The notes under the pieces: model-generated
Database searches by the model: none
What the model was told of the DNA's origin: nothing
Seen by the model: the letters and a program-made list of their open reading frames with translations, nothing else
Shown: positions 16,637 through 25,722 of the stretch, piece by piece
How the letters are laid out: the number at the start of each line of letters is the position of its first letter
How positions within the stretch are numbered: position 1 is the first letter of the stretch
Position numbers and translations under genes: made by a program
Origin: an uncultured Emticicia sp.
GTDB lineage: Bacteria; Bacteroidota; Bacteroidia; Cytophagales; Spirosomataceae
Direction: 5' to 3'
Length of the DNA stretch: 64,000 nucleotides
Assembly (NCBI RefSeq): GCF_937903345.1
Contig: NZ_CALCZQ010000008.1
Coordinates: 62,001 to 126,000 of the forward strand

Positions 16637-18454
16637 ATGAAAAAACTTTTATCTATTCTGCTCATTTGGTTTTGTATCATTGCTTGTAGAAAAGACGAAA
16701 CCACCCCATTTGCTAAGCTACCCACAAACCTCAAAAACCTTAAAATAGATCATCCACGCCTATTTCTGACCGACCAAAAACTAGAAGAATTAAAGGTAGC
16801 TCGAAAGACTGATGCAGTTTTAGATAAATACGTCAATGCCGTGATAGCTACTGCAAATTCGATAATTACAAAACCAATGCTCACTCGTGAACTAATTGGC
16901 CCAAGATTATTAGATGTCAGTAGAGAATTGTTGAAACGCTCTTCATACCTCGCAATGGCATATCGATTTACTGGTGAAAAAAAATATTTAGATGCGGCTG
17001 TAAATAATCTGAAAGCTGTCTGTGAATTTACAGACTGGAATCCTTCACACTTTTTAGACGTAGCCGAAATGACCAACGGAGTAGCCATTGGGTATGATTG
17101 GCTCTATAATGATATGAGCCTAGTTGACCGTGAAACAATCAGAAACGGCCTGAAAATCAAGGGTTTATCTGAATATCGAAAATCTTATGAGTCTGCTTGG
17201 TGGCACAATGGCGATAACAACTGGAACCAAGTTTGCAATGGTGGATTGCTCGTTGGGGCTTTAGCAATTGCAGAAACCGACCCAACTTATGCCAGTGATT
17301 TTATTCCGAAAGTTGTATCAAACTTAGCTTTCTCAAATAAATTTTATGCTCCAGATGGTGCTTGGTACGAAGGCCCAGGTTATTGGTCTTACGCAACTGA
17401 GTATTTATCTTTTGGAATGTCAGCCCTACAAACGGCATTGGGCGATATGTATGGGCTCGAAAAAACAGAAGGCTTATCGAAATCGGGTTTAGTTCCGATG
17501 ATCTGTGCTGGCCCAACTAATTTTATTTTGAATTTTGCCGATTCAGGCGAAAATAGCAAAGCAACTGCATCAGCAGCGATGTTTTTTCTGAGTAATGTTT
17601 ACAATAACTCTCAGATTTCAAATTATCTCCACAATTACATCAAAAATTCAGGTACTCTTGCCACGCCATTTCATGTGGCATGGTATAAATCACCAAGTTC
17701 AGAGGCGATTAGTCCACCTCTTGATTATTATTTAAAAGGAGATATTAATGAATTGGTTTTACTAAGAAGCAACTGGACCGACCCTAATGCCTCTTGGATT
17801 GGTATAAAATCAGGCATTAATGGCTCGAACCACTCCCACCTTGACCTCGGAAATTTTGAACTTGATGCGGGTGGTGTACGTTGGGCAAAAGATTTAGGTT
17901 CGGATGATTATAACTTAGATGGATATTGGACAATGGGTATAAACGGAAAACGTTGGTCTTATTACAGAATGAATTCTTTCAGCCATAATGTACCACTTTT
18001 GGGTAATAAAAACCAATATGAATTGGCAAAAGCTAAATTCACTAACACTGATTTGAATGTTGCTTTACCATCGGCAAGCCTTGATTTAACCGATGCTTAT
18101 CGAGAATTTTCCTCGAAAAGTACAAGAAAAGTTAGCCTAACAGACAGTCGAAAAAACTTTTTGATTGAAGATAGTCATTTACTAACAAAAAGTACCGAAG
18201 TGGCATGGGGAATGACGACTGCAAATACTATTGAACTTGTAAAAGGTGGAAAAGCAATTTTACGCAATGCCACAATTACCTCAAAAACGCTCGAAGCAGA
18301 AATAATTTCACCTAAAGGTGTTGAGTTTGTAGTCGAATCAGCTTTACAGAAAACTCCCGAAAAATTGAATACAGGCCATTCAAGATTGATGCTCCGCTTA
18401 TCGAATCAGACTGGACAAGTGAACGTAATCATCAAACTTTCCCCAAAAGGATAA
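16637..18454 (+). CDS. Heparinase II/III-family polysaccharide lyase (lipoprotein)
   Basis: A 605-residue predicted lyase. The start at 16637 gives the lipoprotein signal MKKLLSILLIWFCIIAC (Cys17); the frame is open further upstream but runs back through the terminator hairpin. An N-terminal alpha/alpha-toroid domain (about 40-370) carries TDWNPSHFLDVAEMTNG, the substrate-groove segment NNWNQVCNGG and YEGPGYWSY. The C-terminal beta-sandwich heparinase II/III domain has NHSHLDLGNFELDAGG, whose His is the expected metal/catalytic region. By family it cleaves uronic-acid polysaccharides by beta-elimination; the substrate is unknown. It is closely related to the lyase at 19631, suggesting duplication. 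Confidence 0.85.
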   Translation: MKKLLSILLIWFCIIACRKDETTPFAKLPTNLKNLKIDHPRLFLTDQKLEELKVARKTDAVLDKYVNAVIATANSIITKPMLTRELIGPRLLDVSRELLKRSSYLAMAYRFTGEKKYLDAAVNNLKAVCEFTDWNPSHFLDVAEMTNGVAIGYDWLYNDMSLVDRETIRNGLKIKGLSEYRKSYESAWWHNGDNNWNQVCNGGLLVGALAIAETDPTYASDFIPKVVSNLAFSNKFYAPDGAWYEGPGYWSYATEYLSFGMSALQTALGDMYGLEKTEGLSKSGLVPMICAGPTNFILNFADSGENSKATASAAMFFLSNVYNNSQISNYLHNYIKNSGTLATPFHVAWYKSPSSEAISPPLDYYLKGDINELVLLRSNWTDPNASWIGIKSGINGSNHSHLDLGNFELDAGGVRWAKDLGSDDYNLDGYWTMGINGKRWSYYRMNSFSHNVPLLGNKNQYELAKAKFTNTDLNVALPSASLDLTDAYREFSSKSTRKVSLTDSRKNFLIEDSHLLTKSTEVAWGMTTANTIELVKGGKAILRNATITSKTLEAEIISPKGVEFVVESALQKTPEKLNTGHSRLMLRLSNQTGQVNVIIKLSPKG

Positions 18455-18596
18455 TCAAATTATTTCTACGGAAAGTTTTATTTGGCTATTTGTAAAATTG
18501 GTATTAAATAGTAAAATAGAACAGATTATTTTTTTTTATTTCCGTTATTTTTTTACCGAACAATTTATCTAAATAAATCAACAAAATATATCAAAA

Positions 18597-19589
18597 ATGC
18601 TCAATTCTGTCAAATCAAAACTGCTTTTTACATTTTTGTTTTTATCAATTATTTCGATAAAAACACTTTTAGCACAACCTCCTAAAATGTATTTTAGTGA
18701 TACTTATATCTCAAATCGACCTTTTGCCAAAGACCCTTATGTTATTTTTTTTAAAAATAAATATTGGATGTATTATACTGTGCCAGATGAATTAAAAAAA
18801 GTGTTGCATATCGGAATTGCGACAAGTTATGATTTGTATAATTGGGAAAAAGTTGGAGATATATTTGGAATGAAAGGGAGTGTCGAAGAAAATGGTATTT
18901 GTGCTCCAAGTGCATTGGTAAAAGATGGCGTGCTGCATCTCTTTTACCAAACCTACGGAAATGCAAAATTAGATGCTATTTGCCATGCTCATTCAAAAAA
19001 CGGATTTGATTTTGAAAGAGACCCGACAAACCCTATTTTTAGACCAAAAATAAGCGATTGGTCATGCGGAAGAGCAATTGACGCTGAGGTCATTGCATAT
19101 AAAAATCAATATTTTCTATATTATGCCACAAGAGACCCTAGCTACAAAATCCAACAGCAAGGTGTGGCAACTACACCTATTAATAGTAATTTTAACAGAA
19201 ATAGTTGGTCAGAAATACCAAATATGCCCATGTTGAAACCGGAATTGGATTGGGAATTAAAGTGCATTGAGGCGGCTTCTTGCATAAAAAAAGGTCGGTA
19301 TTTATATATGTTTTATGCCGGCGGATACAATAATGAGCCTCAACAAATTGGTGTTGCCAAGAGTAAAGATGGTATTCATTGGCAACGATTATCAAATAAC
19401 CCGTTTTTAAAGAACGGAAAAAAAGGAACTTGGAATGAAAGTGAAAGCGGTCATCCAAATATTTTGAAAGCTGAAAATGGAAAATATTACCTTTTTTTTC
19501 AAGGAAACAACGACAAAGGCAAAACTTGGTATTTATCAAATATTGAAATTGGTTGGAATAAAAAAGGGCCTTTTTTGAAAACAGAATAG
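18597..19589 (+). CDS. Five-bladed beta-propeller glycosidase-like protein (GH43/GH117/GH130 superfamily)
   Basis: Exported 330-residue protein with a signal peptide of about 26 residues ending LLA. It shows the repeating blade pattern of GH43-type propellers: RPFAKDPYVIFFKNKYWMYY, CAPSALVKDGVLHLFYQTYG, AIDAEVIAYKNQYFLYYATR, KKGRYLYMFYAGGYN and GKYYLFFQGNN. The acidic residues in AKDPYV, AIDAEV and WNESESG are candidate catalytic or binding residues, but I cannot assign family or linkage. It lies between two lyases and would trim side chains or oligosaccharides made by them. It starts a close-packed run of five genes (gaps of 19-41 bp) after a 142-bp gap. Confidence 0.75.
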   Translation: MLNSVKSKLLFTFLFLSIISIKTLLAQPPKMYFSDTYISNRPFAKDPYVIFFKNKYWMYYTVPDELKKVLHIGIATSYDLYNWEKVGDIFGMKGSVEENGICAPSALVKDGVLHLFYQTYGNAKLDAICHAHSKNGFDFERDPTNPIFRPKISDWSCGRAIDAEVIAYKNQYFLYYATRDPSYKIQQQGVATTPINSNFNRNSWSEIPNMPMLKPELDWELKCIEAASCIKKGRYLYMFYAGGYNNEPQQIGVAKSKDGIHWQRLSNNPFLKNGKKGTWNESESGHPNILKAENGKYYLFFQGNNDKGKTWYLSNIEIGWNKKGPFLKTE

Positions 19590-19630
19590 TAGATGCATTA
19601 TAAATTCAAAATCACGAAAACAATTATAAA

Positions 19631-21472
19631 ATGAAAATAAAAATATTTATTTTATCCTTTTTTACCTTTTTTAGGGCATTTGCTCATGACTTGCCATCAC
19701 ATCCAAGAATTTTGTTGTTGAAAAACGAAGAGAATGCGATTACTAAAAACATCAAAAACGACCAAAATTGGGCAAAACTCAATCAAGTTATCATTGATGA
19801 AAGCAATAAAATTATATCATTACCAACACTCGAACGCATTCAAATTGGCCGTCGGCTATTGGATAAATCAAGGGAATGCTTGCGAAGAGTATTTTTCTTG
19901 TCTTACTCGTACCGTATCACAAGAGACAAAAAATATTTAGAAAGAGCCGAAACCGAACTCTTAAAAGTTTCACAATTCAGCGATTGGAATCCGAGTCATT
20001 TTTTAGATGTTGCCGAAATGACAATGGGCGTTTCGATTGGCTATGATTGGCTTTATGATGATTTGTCGGCAACTTCAAAAGAAATTATAAAAGAGGCGAT
20101 TATAAAAAAAGGTATTGAGCCATCACTTGATAAAAAATACAATAGTTGGCTAAAGGCATCGCATAACTGGAATCAAGTTTGTAATGCAGGAATAACTTAC
20201 GGTGCATTGGCGATTTATGAGGAAAACCCATCACTTGCCCAACAAATAATCGACCGTGCTATTGAGTCAATAAAGCTACCAATGGAAGATTACAAACCCG
20301 AAGGAGCCTATCCCGAAGGCTACAGTTATTGGGGCTACGGAACAAGTTTTAATGTAATGTTTTTAGATGCAATCCAGCGAGTTTTGAAAACTGATTTTGG
20401 TTTATCAGAAACACCCGGGTTTCTAAAAACGGCTGGATATATGCAAAACATGGTAGGTTCTTCAGGTAAAAATTTCAATTATTCTGATGCAGGAAATGGA
20501 AGTGGGCTTAGCCCTGCAATGTTTTGGTTTGCCGATAAAACTCAAAATTCAAGCTTGTTATTCACCGAAAAACAATATTTGCAAGGCAAAGACAAATCGA
20601 TGCACCGAGACAGACTTTTGCCAGCTACCATGATTTGGGGCAAAAGCATTAGTCTAGAAAAAGTAACTGAGCCAAAAGAGATGATTTGGGTTGGTCAAGG
20701 AAAAAATCCCGTTGCCATGATACGTACTTCTTGGTCCAAGCCTGATGCGATTTACATAGGTTTAAAAGGTGGCTCGCCCTCGGTCAATCACGGACATATG
20801 GATGTTGGCTCATTTGTAATGGATGCGAATGGTGAACGCTGGTCGATGGATTTTGGCATGCAAGAATACGAATCGCTCGAATCAAAAGGTGTGAAACTTT
20901 GGGGATTGACACAAGATTCGGAGCGTTGGCAGGTGTATCGGTATAATAATTTAGCCCATAGTACACTCGCTTTCGATAACGAATTTCAGAAAGTTGAAGG
21001 CTATGCTACAATCAATCGTTCTTCCAAGAAACCCAATTTCCTGAGTGCGATCAGCGATATTAGTGCTGTTTATAAAGGCAAAGCTACATCGGTCAATCGT
21101 GGAGTGGCAATTATCAACAAAAAATATGTTTTGGTAAAAGATGAAATAACAGCCGCTGAAAATGAGACAACTATCCGATGGGCAATGCTTACACCTGCTG
21201 AGGTAAAAATCAATAAAGATGGAAGTGCCGAACTGACCCAAAACGGAAAAAAACTTCAGCTAAAAGTGAATAACCCAAGCAATGTTACATTAAAAACATG
21301 GTCAACCCAAGGTTTACACGATTATGATGCTCCAAATACAGGAACAACTTTGGTAGGCTTTGAATTTAAAATTGCGGCAAATAGTAATAATTCTCTTGAA
21401 GTTTTGTTGATTCCAGAAGAAAATAAAGTAATTTCAAAAACAAAAATTCTTCCATTGAAAGACTGGAAGTAG
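19631..21472 (+). CDS. Heparinase II/III-family polysaccharide lyase (second copy)
   Basis: A 613-residue protein with an N-terminal signal (about residues 1-18, ending AFA) without a lipobox. Its toroid domain has SDWNPSHFLDVAEMTMG, SHNWNQVCNAGITYGAL and YPEGYSYWGYG. The C-terminal heparinase II/III sandwich has NHGHMDVGSFVMDANGERW and RYNNLAHSTLAF. These blocks match the lyase at 16637 in order and wording, so the two are paralogs; one is a lipoprotein, this one probably periplasmic. That fits a surface-then-periplasm division of labour, which is inference. It is followed by the isomerase gene after 33 bp. Confidence 0.85.
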   Translation: MKIKIFILSFFTFFRAFAHDLPSHPRILLLKNEENAITKNIKNDQNWAKLNQVIIDESNKIISLPTLERIQIGRRLLDKSRECLRRVFFLSYSYRITRDKKYLERAETELLKVSQFSDWNPSHFLDVAEMTMGVSIGYDWLYDDLSATSKEIIKEAIIKKGIEPSLDKKYNSWLKASHNWNQVCNAGITYGALAIYEENPSLAQQIIDRAIESIKLPMEDYKPEGAYPEGYSYWGYGTSFNVMFLDAIQRVLKTDFGLSETPGFLKTAGYMQNMVGSSGKNFNYSDAGNGSGLSPAMFWFADKTQNSSLLFTEKQYLQGKDKSMHRDRLLPATMIWGKSISLEKVTEPKEMIWVGQGKNPVAMIRTSWSKPDAIYIGLKGGSPSVNHGHMDVGSFVMDANGERWSMDFGMQEYESLESKGVKLWGLTQDSERWQVYRYNNLAHSTLAFDNEFQKVEGYATINRSSKKPNFLSAISDISAVYKGKATSVNRGVAIINKKYVLVKDEITAAENETTIRWAMLTPAEVKINKDGSAELTQNGKKLQLKVNNPSNVTLKTWSTQGLHDYDAPNTGTTLVGFEFKIAANSNNSLEVLLIPEENKVISKTKILPLKDWK

Positions 21473-21505
21473 TCAAAAATCTATTCACCCTAACCTTTTT
21501 TTACG

Positions 21506-22333
21506 ATGACTTATTCAAGAAAAACTTTTTTGAAGCATGTTGGGATAACTACTTTAAGTATTCCTGCCTTATCTTTTCAACAAAAAACAGCTTCGCCTAA
21601 ACTCACCATTGGATTGGCTTCATATACTCTACGAAAATATTCGTTGAGCCAACTTATTGATATTTGTAAAAGACTCAATATCAAAGAGATATCACTTAAA
21701 AATTTTCACCTTCCACTTGATGCAAGTGAAAGTGAGATACAAGCAACAATCTCAAAATTCAAAGAGGCAGGCTTGAATATATACGGAGGCGGAGTGATTT
21801 ATATGAAAAACGAAGCCGAGGTTAAAAATGCTTTTCGCTACGCCAAAGCCGCGGGCATGAAAATGATAATCGGCGTACCAAACCACGATTTATTGCCAGT
21901 GGTAGAAAAATATGTAAAAGAAAACGACATTAAGCTGGCGATTCATAATCATGGCCCCGGGGACGAAGTATATCCTACGCCAGCTACCGTCTATGATAAA
22001 ATTGTAAATCTCGACAAACGGATAGGACTTTGTATTGACATTGGTCACGTAGTTAGACTTGGCATGAATCCAATTGAAGCCATTAAAAAGTACGGCCATA
22101 GAATGTACGATATGCACCTAAAAGATGTCGATGGAATAATAGCAAAAAGCGAATCTATTCAAGTTGGACGTGGAGTAATTGAAATACCTAAACTCATGAA
22201 AGCACTCAAAGACGTAAATTATCAAGGTATTATGAGTATTGAATATGAAAAGGATGCCGAAAATGCAGAAGGTGGCTTGGCCGAATCGGTTGGCTATGTG
22301 CGTGGTGTTTTAGATATGATGGACCGTTATTAA
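21506..22333 (+). CDS. Sugar phosphate isomerase/epimerase-like TIM-barrel protein
   Basis: A 275-residue AP-endonuclease-2/xylose-isomerase-like barrel. Characteristic segments are GLASYTLRKYSLSQLIDICK near the start, NIYGGGVIYMKNE, LAIHNHGPGD, GLCIDIGHVVRLGMNP, MHLKDVDG and GIMSIEYEKDAENAEGG; the His, Asp and Glu residues in these strands are the usual metal ligands. The N-terminus (SRKTFLKHVGITTLSIPALS) resembles a signal peptide with an incomplete twin-arginine motif, so it is probably exported. Such proteins isomerise or epimerise sugars or keto-sugars; the exact reaction is unknown. It is embedded in the PUL enzyme operon, 21 bp before the third lyase. Confidence 0.82.
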   Translation: MTYSRKTFLKHVGITTLSIPALSFQQKTASPKLTIGLASYTLRKYSLSQLIDICKRLNIKEISLKNFHLPLDASESEIQATISKFKEAGLNIYGGGVIYMKNEAEVKNAFRYAKAAGMKMIIGVPNHDLLPVVEKYVKENDIKLAIHNHGPGDEVYPTPATVYDKIVNLDKRIGLCIDIGHVVRLGMNPIEAIKKYGHRMYDMHLKDVDGIIAKSESIQVGRGVIEIPKLMKALKDVNYQGIMSIEYEKDAENAEGGLAESVGYVRGVLDMMDRY

Positions 22334-22354
22334 AAACTATTTATCGACAATCAA

Positions 22355-24271
22355 ATGAAAAAGATATTTCTCTTACTATATTTAATTTTTACCAATACAG
22401 TTTTTGCACAAGTTACTCAGCGAAACATTTTTGCCAAAAAGTATTCGCTTGATGATGTAAAAAAATCTTTGATACCGATCAAGGAATATCACCCCTACCC
22501 AAAAACTCCCGAAGAATGGCAAGCGGCGGTACCTGATAGTATTTTGAAAGATATCGTAAAAAATGGCGAAAAGCTACTCGATTTTAAGTTTGAGGCAATT
22601 TCAGCAACAATTTCATTAGACTACGTTCGTTCGGGCGACCGTGAACGTCATGGAAAACTTTCGTATGGAAAAAGGAATGCAATTACTGATTTAATTTTGG
22701 CAGAAAGCGTAGAAGATAAAGGTCGATTCGTAGAGGCAATTATGAACGGGGTTTGGTCAATTTGTGAGGAGAGTTATTGGGGTGTTCCTGCCCACATTAG
22801 AGGTTTACCCGATGTCGAAAATCCCGTTGTAGATTTGTTTTCAGCAGAAACTGCCTCTGTTTTGGGCATGGCCGACTATTTTGTTGGAGACAAACTGGAC
22901 AAAATCAGTAAACTTCTCCGCAAAAGAATTTACTATGAAACCAATAAACGCATTTTCGAGCCAATGCTTACAAAATCAGATAACTATGGCTGGATGAGCA
23001 AAACTAAATCTGTCAATAATTGGAATCCGTGGATTATGTCAAATTGGATTTCTGCCACTTTATTACTCGAAAAAGACGAAAAACGTCGTGCTGAAATGAT
23101 TTACGGAACAATGCTTGGCACTGACCTGTACCTCAACGGATTGGGCGAAGACGGTGGATGTGATGAAGGCCCAAGCTATTGGTTTGCAGCAGGTGCAAGC
23201 GTATTCGATTGTCTCGAATTGCTGGGCAATGCCACCAAAAATCAAATAAATGTTTATGACGAGCCACTTATCAAAAAAATGGCTTCGTATGTTTATAAAA
23301 CTCACATAAGCGGGTATTATTTCGTAAATTTTGCCGATGCTGACCCAAAGCTTCGCCCCGATGGATTAATGCTTTTTCGTTTTGGGAATGCCATTAAAGA
23401 TGAAAAAATGATTCAAATGGGACAATGGGCTTTCAAAAACTTTACTTCGGCCTCGATGGGAGGAAGCTATCATCGACCACGTAGAATCGAAAATTATCTT
23501 TCTATCAAACAAATACAGAAAGAATCAGCTCCTTATTTGCCAGTAAATGATGCTTGGTTTGGTGATATTCAAGTGCTTACGGCCCGGGCTAAGAATGGAT
23601 TTTTCATGGCAACCCATGGAGGTCATAACGCCGAAAGCCACAACCATAATGATGTCGGTGATTTTATGCTTTACGCCAATGGCGAACCAGTGATTATTGA
23701 TGCTGGTCGTGGAAATTACACGGCTCGTACTTTTTCGGCTCAACGATATGAACTATGGTTTACACAGTCACAATACCATAATTTGCCTATAATTAATGGT
23801 GTAGGTCAGAAAGCTGGTCGAGAATTTGAAGCAAGTAATGTAAAAAGTACGATTTCGGAGAAAGAAGCAACACTCAGCCTCGATATTGCTAATGCCTACG
23901 ACAAAAATGCTGGAATAGTATCATGGAACAGAACCGTAAAATTGAATCGAGTAAAAAATACGGTTGAACTAACTGATGATTATGCTTTAAGTCAAAAACC
24001 AACCTCACTGCAACAAATTTTTATGACAATCTGTACAATTGATAACTCGGTTGCAGGGAAAATTACGCTAAAAACCCCAAAAGGACAAGTTATTCATCTA
24101 CAATATGACCCAAAAATTTGGGACGTTTCGACCGATTTACCTTCGACAGAAGGCATGGAATATGTAAGTTTCAAAACCAAATGGGATAATTTGCCTGTTC
24201 AACGAATCATTTTGAATAGTAAAAATTTAGCACAAAAATCAAAAAATTCATTTACTTTGGGGATCAATTAA
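22355..24271 (+). CDS. Heparinase II/III-family protein (third lyase, divergent)
   Basis: A 638-residue exported protein with signal MKKIFLLLYLIFTNTVFA. The toroid domain contains YWGVPAHIRGLPDVENPVVD, NWNPWIMSNWISATLLLE and GGCDEGPSYWFAAG. The C-terminal heparinase II/III domain contains HGGHNAESHNHNDVGDFMLY and EPVIIDAGRGNYT. The conserved histidine cluster and following Asp-rich loop are the expected active-site region. It differs clearly from the two paralogous lyases at 16637 and 19631, so it probably acts on a different linkage or chain length. It is followed after 19 bp by the DUF1080 gene. Confidence 0.83.
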   Translation: MKKIFLLLYLIFTNTVFAQVTQRNIFAKKYSLDDVKKSLIPIKEYHPYPKTPEEWQAAVPDSILKDIVKNGEKLLDFKFEAISATISLDYVRSGDRERHGKLSYGKRNAITDLILAESVEDKGRFVEAIMNGVWSICEESYWGVPAHIRGLPDVENPVVDLFSAETASVLGMADYFVGDKLDKISKLLRKRIYYETNKRIFEPMLTKSDNYGWMSKTKSVNNWNPWIMSNWISATLLLEKDEKRRAEMIYGTMLGTDLYLNGLGEDGGCDEGPSYWFAAGASVFDCLELLGNATKNQINVYDEPLIKKMASYVYKTHISGYYFVNFADADPKLRPDGLMLFRFGNAIKDEKMIQMGQWAFKNFTSASMGGSYHRPRRIENYLSIKQIQKESAPYLPVNDAWFGDIQVLTARAKNGFFMATHGGHNAESHNHNDVGDFMLYANGEPVIIDAGRGNYTARTFSAQRYELWFTQSQYHNLPIINGVGQKAGREFEASNVKSTISEKEATLSLDIANAYDKNAGIVSWNRTVKLNRVKNTVELTDDYALSQKPTSLQQIFMTICTIDNSVAGKITLKTPKGQVIHLQYDPKIWDVSTDLPSTEGMEYVSFKTKWDNLPVQRIILNSKNLAQKSKNSFTLGIN

Positions 24272-24290
24272 ACCCGAAACTATTATTCAA

Positions 24291-24962
24291 ATGAAATATT
24301 TTATTGCACTCGCTCTAAGCATTTTTACACTGGGAAAATCATTTGCCCAAACGATACATTTATACAATGGGAAAGACCTAAGTAATTGGTATAGCGATGT
24401 ACCTGCCACAGATAAAGACCCAAATCTCAGAAAATCATTTATCATCAGAGATGGGAATTTGGTAAGTATGGGGACACCCGAAGGCCATTTGTTATCCAAG
24501 GAAAAATACGAAAACTATAGATTGGAATTAGAATATCGTTTTGCAGGAAAACCTGGAAATTGTGGCGTATTAGTACATGCTTCAACTCCTCGTGCATTAT
24601 ATGGTATGTTTCCAAAATCTATTGAAGTACAGATGATGCATGAAAACGCCGGTGATTTTTGGTGTATTGTGGAAGATATTAAGGTAGAAAACATGGAAAG
24701 CAGGCGTGGACCAAAAGAAAAATGGGGAATCACGGAGGGAAAAGAACGACGAGTCAAAAATTTGACTGATAATTCAGAAAAACCACTTGGCGAATGGAAT
24801 AAAATGACAATTGAGTGCCGAGGTGATAAAATAAAAGTTTGGGTAAATGGCGATATGGTCAACGATGGTTTTGGAGCAACCGCCCAAAAAGGTCAAATCG
24901 CTCTCCAAGCTGAAGGTGCGGAAGTCGAATTCAGAAAAGTAGATTTAACTCCGTTGAAGTAG
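24291..24962 (+). CDS. DUF1080 (3-keto-disaccharide hydrolase-like) domain protein
   Basis: A 223-residue exported protein (signal ends SFA, about residue 19) made of one concanavalin-like beta-sandwich of the DUF1080 family. LYNGKDLSNWYSD near the N-terminus, YENYRLELEYRFAG, NCGVLVHAS and KIKVWVNGDMVND are typical. Some DUF1080 members hydrolyse or eliminate 3-keto-glycosides; whether this one does is unknown, and no partner oxidoreductase (Gfo/Idh) is present in the window. It is the last gene of the PUL and ends at a bidirectional terminator facing pxpB. Confidence 0.85.
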   Translation: MKYFIALALSIFTLGKSFAQTIHLYNGKDLSNWYSDVPATDKDPNLRKSFIIRDGNLVSMGTPEGHLLSKEKYENYRLELEYRFAGKPGNCGVLVHASTPRALYGMFPKSIEVQMMHENAGDFWCIVEDIKVENMESRRGPKEKWGITEGKERRVKNLTDNSEKPLGEWNKMTIECRGDKIKVWVNGDMVNDGFGATAQKGQIALQAEGAEVEFRKVDLTPLK

Positions 24963-24982
24963 TTTTTGGTTATTTGTTATTG

Positions 24983-25023
24983 AAGAATTGGTGAACTGGT
25001 CTAAACATTTCACCAATTCTTTA
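24983..25023. terminator. Terminator hairpin between the PUL and pxpB (convergent)
   Basis: A 13-bp perfect inverted repeat, AAGAATTGGTGAA (24983-24995) with TTCACCAATTCTT (25009-25021). It sits 20 bp after the DUF1080 stop and 25 bp from the pxpB stop, so it can serve both strands. Confidence 0.8.
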
Positions 25024-25047
25024 TTAAACCAGTAACCAATTCCCCAA

Positions 25048-25722
25048 TTACAAAGCCATAAATTTCACCAAATCACCTGCTTTCAGTAGAGTAATTTCAT
25101 CGGCATTGGGCGTATAAAGTTGTAATTCTGTTCTACCAATTAATTGCCAACCGCCTGGGCTTTCCGAAGGATAAATTCCTGTTTGGCTTCCTGCAATCCC
25201 AACACTTCCTGCTGGAACTTTCTTACGTGGTGTTGCCCTGCGTGGCGTAGCAATTCGAGTATCTAAACCTCCCATATAGGCAAAGCCTGGTAAAAATCCC
25301 ATCATATACACTCTGTATGTTGGAGTTGTATGCAATTCAACTACTCGGACTTCACTAATTTGATGATAGTCAGCTACATAACTTAAATCTTCCCCATCAT
25401 AAGCTACAGGAATTTCAATAGTTCTTTTTTCAAAACTTTCCCCTTCGCCAATATTTTCGCAACTTTTTATTAAATAATCTTCTACGAAAGCATAAGCAGT
25501 TTTAAAGGAAGTATATTTTTTTCTAACACTAAAAACATCATAAAAAATTGTCAATGAAGCATAAGCAGGCATTGCCTCTTTCATGCCCATAAAAGGATTA
25601 TTTATACAGTATTGAAATAATTGCATAACAATGTCATTGATATTTTCATCAATGACATTGCCAAAATCAATCGTAATGGCCGAATCGCTTAATGGAAAAA
25701 TTTTATATTGATTACTTTCCAT
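25048..25722 (-). CDS. pxpB: 5-oxoprolinase subunit PxpB (KipI/AHS1 family)
   Basis: Subunit B of ATP-dependent 5-oxoprolinase, 224 residues from the ATG at 25722. The family motifs GFLPGFAYMGGLD and VPAGSVGIAGSQTGIYP with SPGGWQLIGRT are present, and the C-terminus (LLKAGDLVKFMAL) is complete. The frame is open upstream to 25791, but that stretch lies inside the peptidase gene; the ATG chosen overlaps the peptidase's end by 11 bp, favouring coupled translation. Its partners pxpC and pxpA lie 14 kb further along the same strand, on the other side of the PUL. Confidence 0.93.
   Translation of the reverse strand: MESNQYKIFPLSDSAITIDFGNVIDENINDIVMQLFQYCINNPFMGMKEAMPAYASLTIFYDVFSVRKKYTSFKTAYAFVEDYLIKSCENIGEGESFEKRTIEIPVAYDGEDLSYVADYHQISEVRVVELHTTPTYRVYMMGFLPGFAYMGGLDTRIATPRRATPRKKVPAGSVGIAGSQTGIYPSESPGGWQLIGRTELQLYTPNADEITLLKAGDLVKFMAL

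Noticed and set aside
10794..25047. PUL as an integrative mobile element with its own integrase
   Set aside because: No integrase, transposase, relaxase or tRNA attachment site is visible at either end; only the position argues for insertion.
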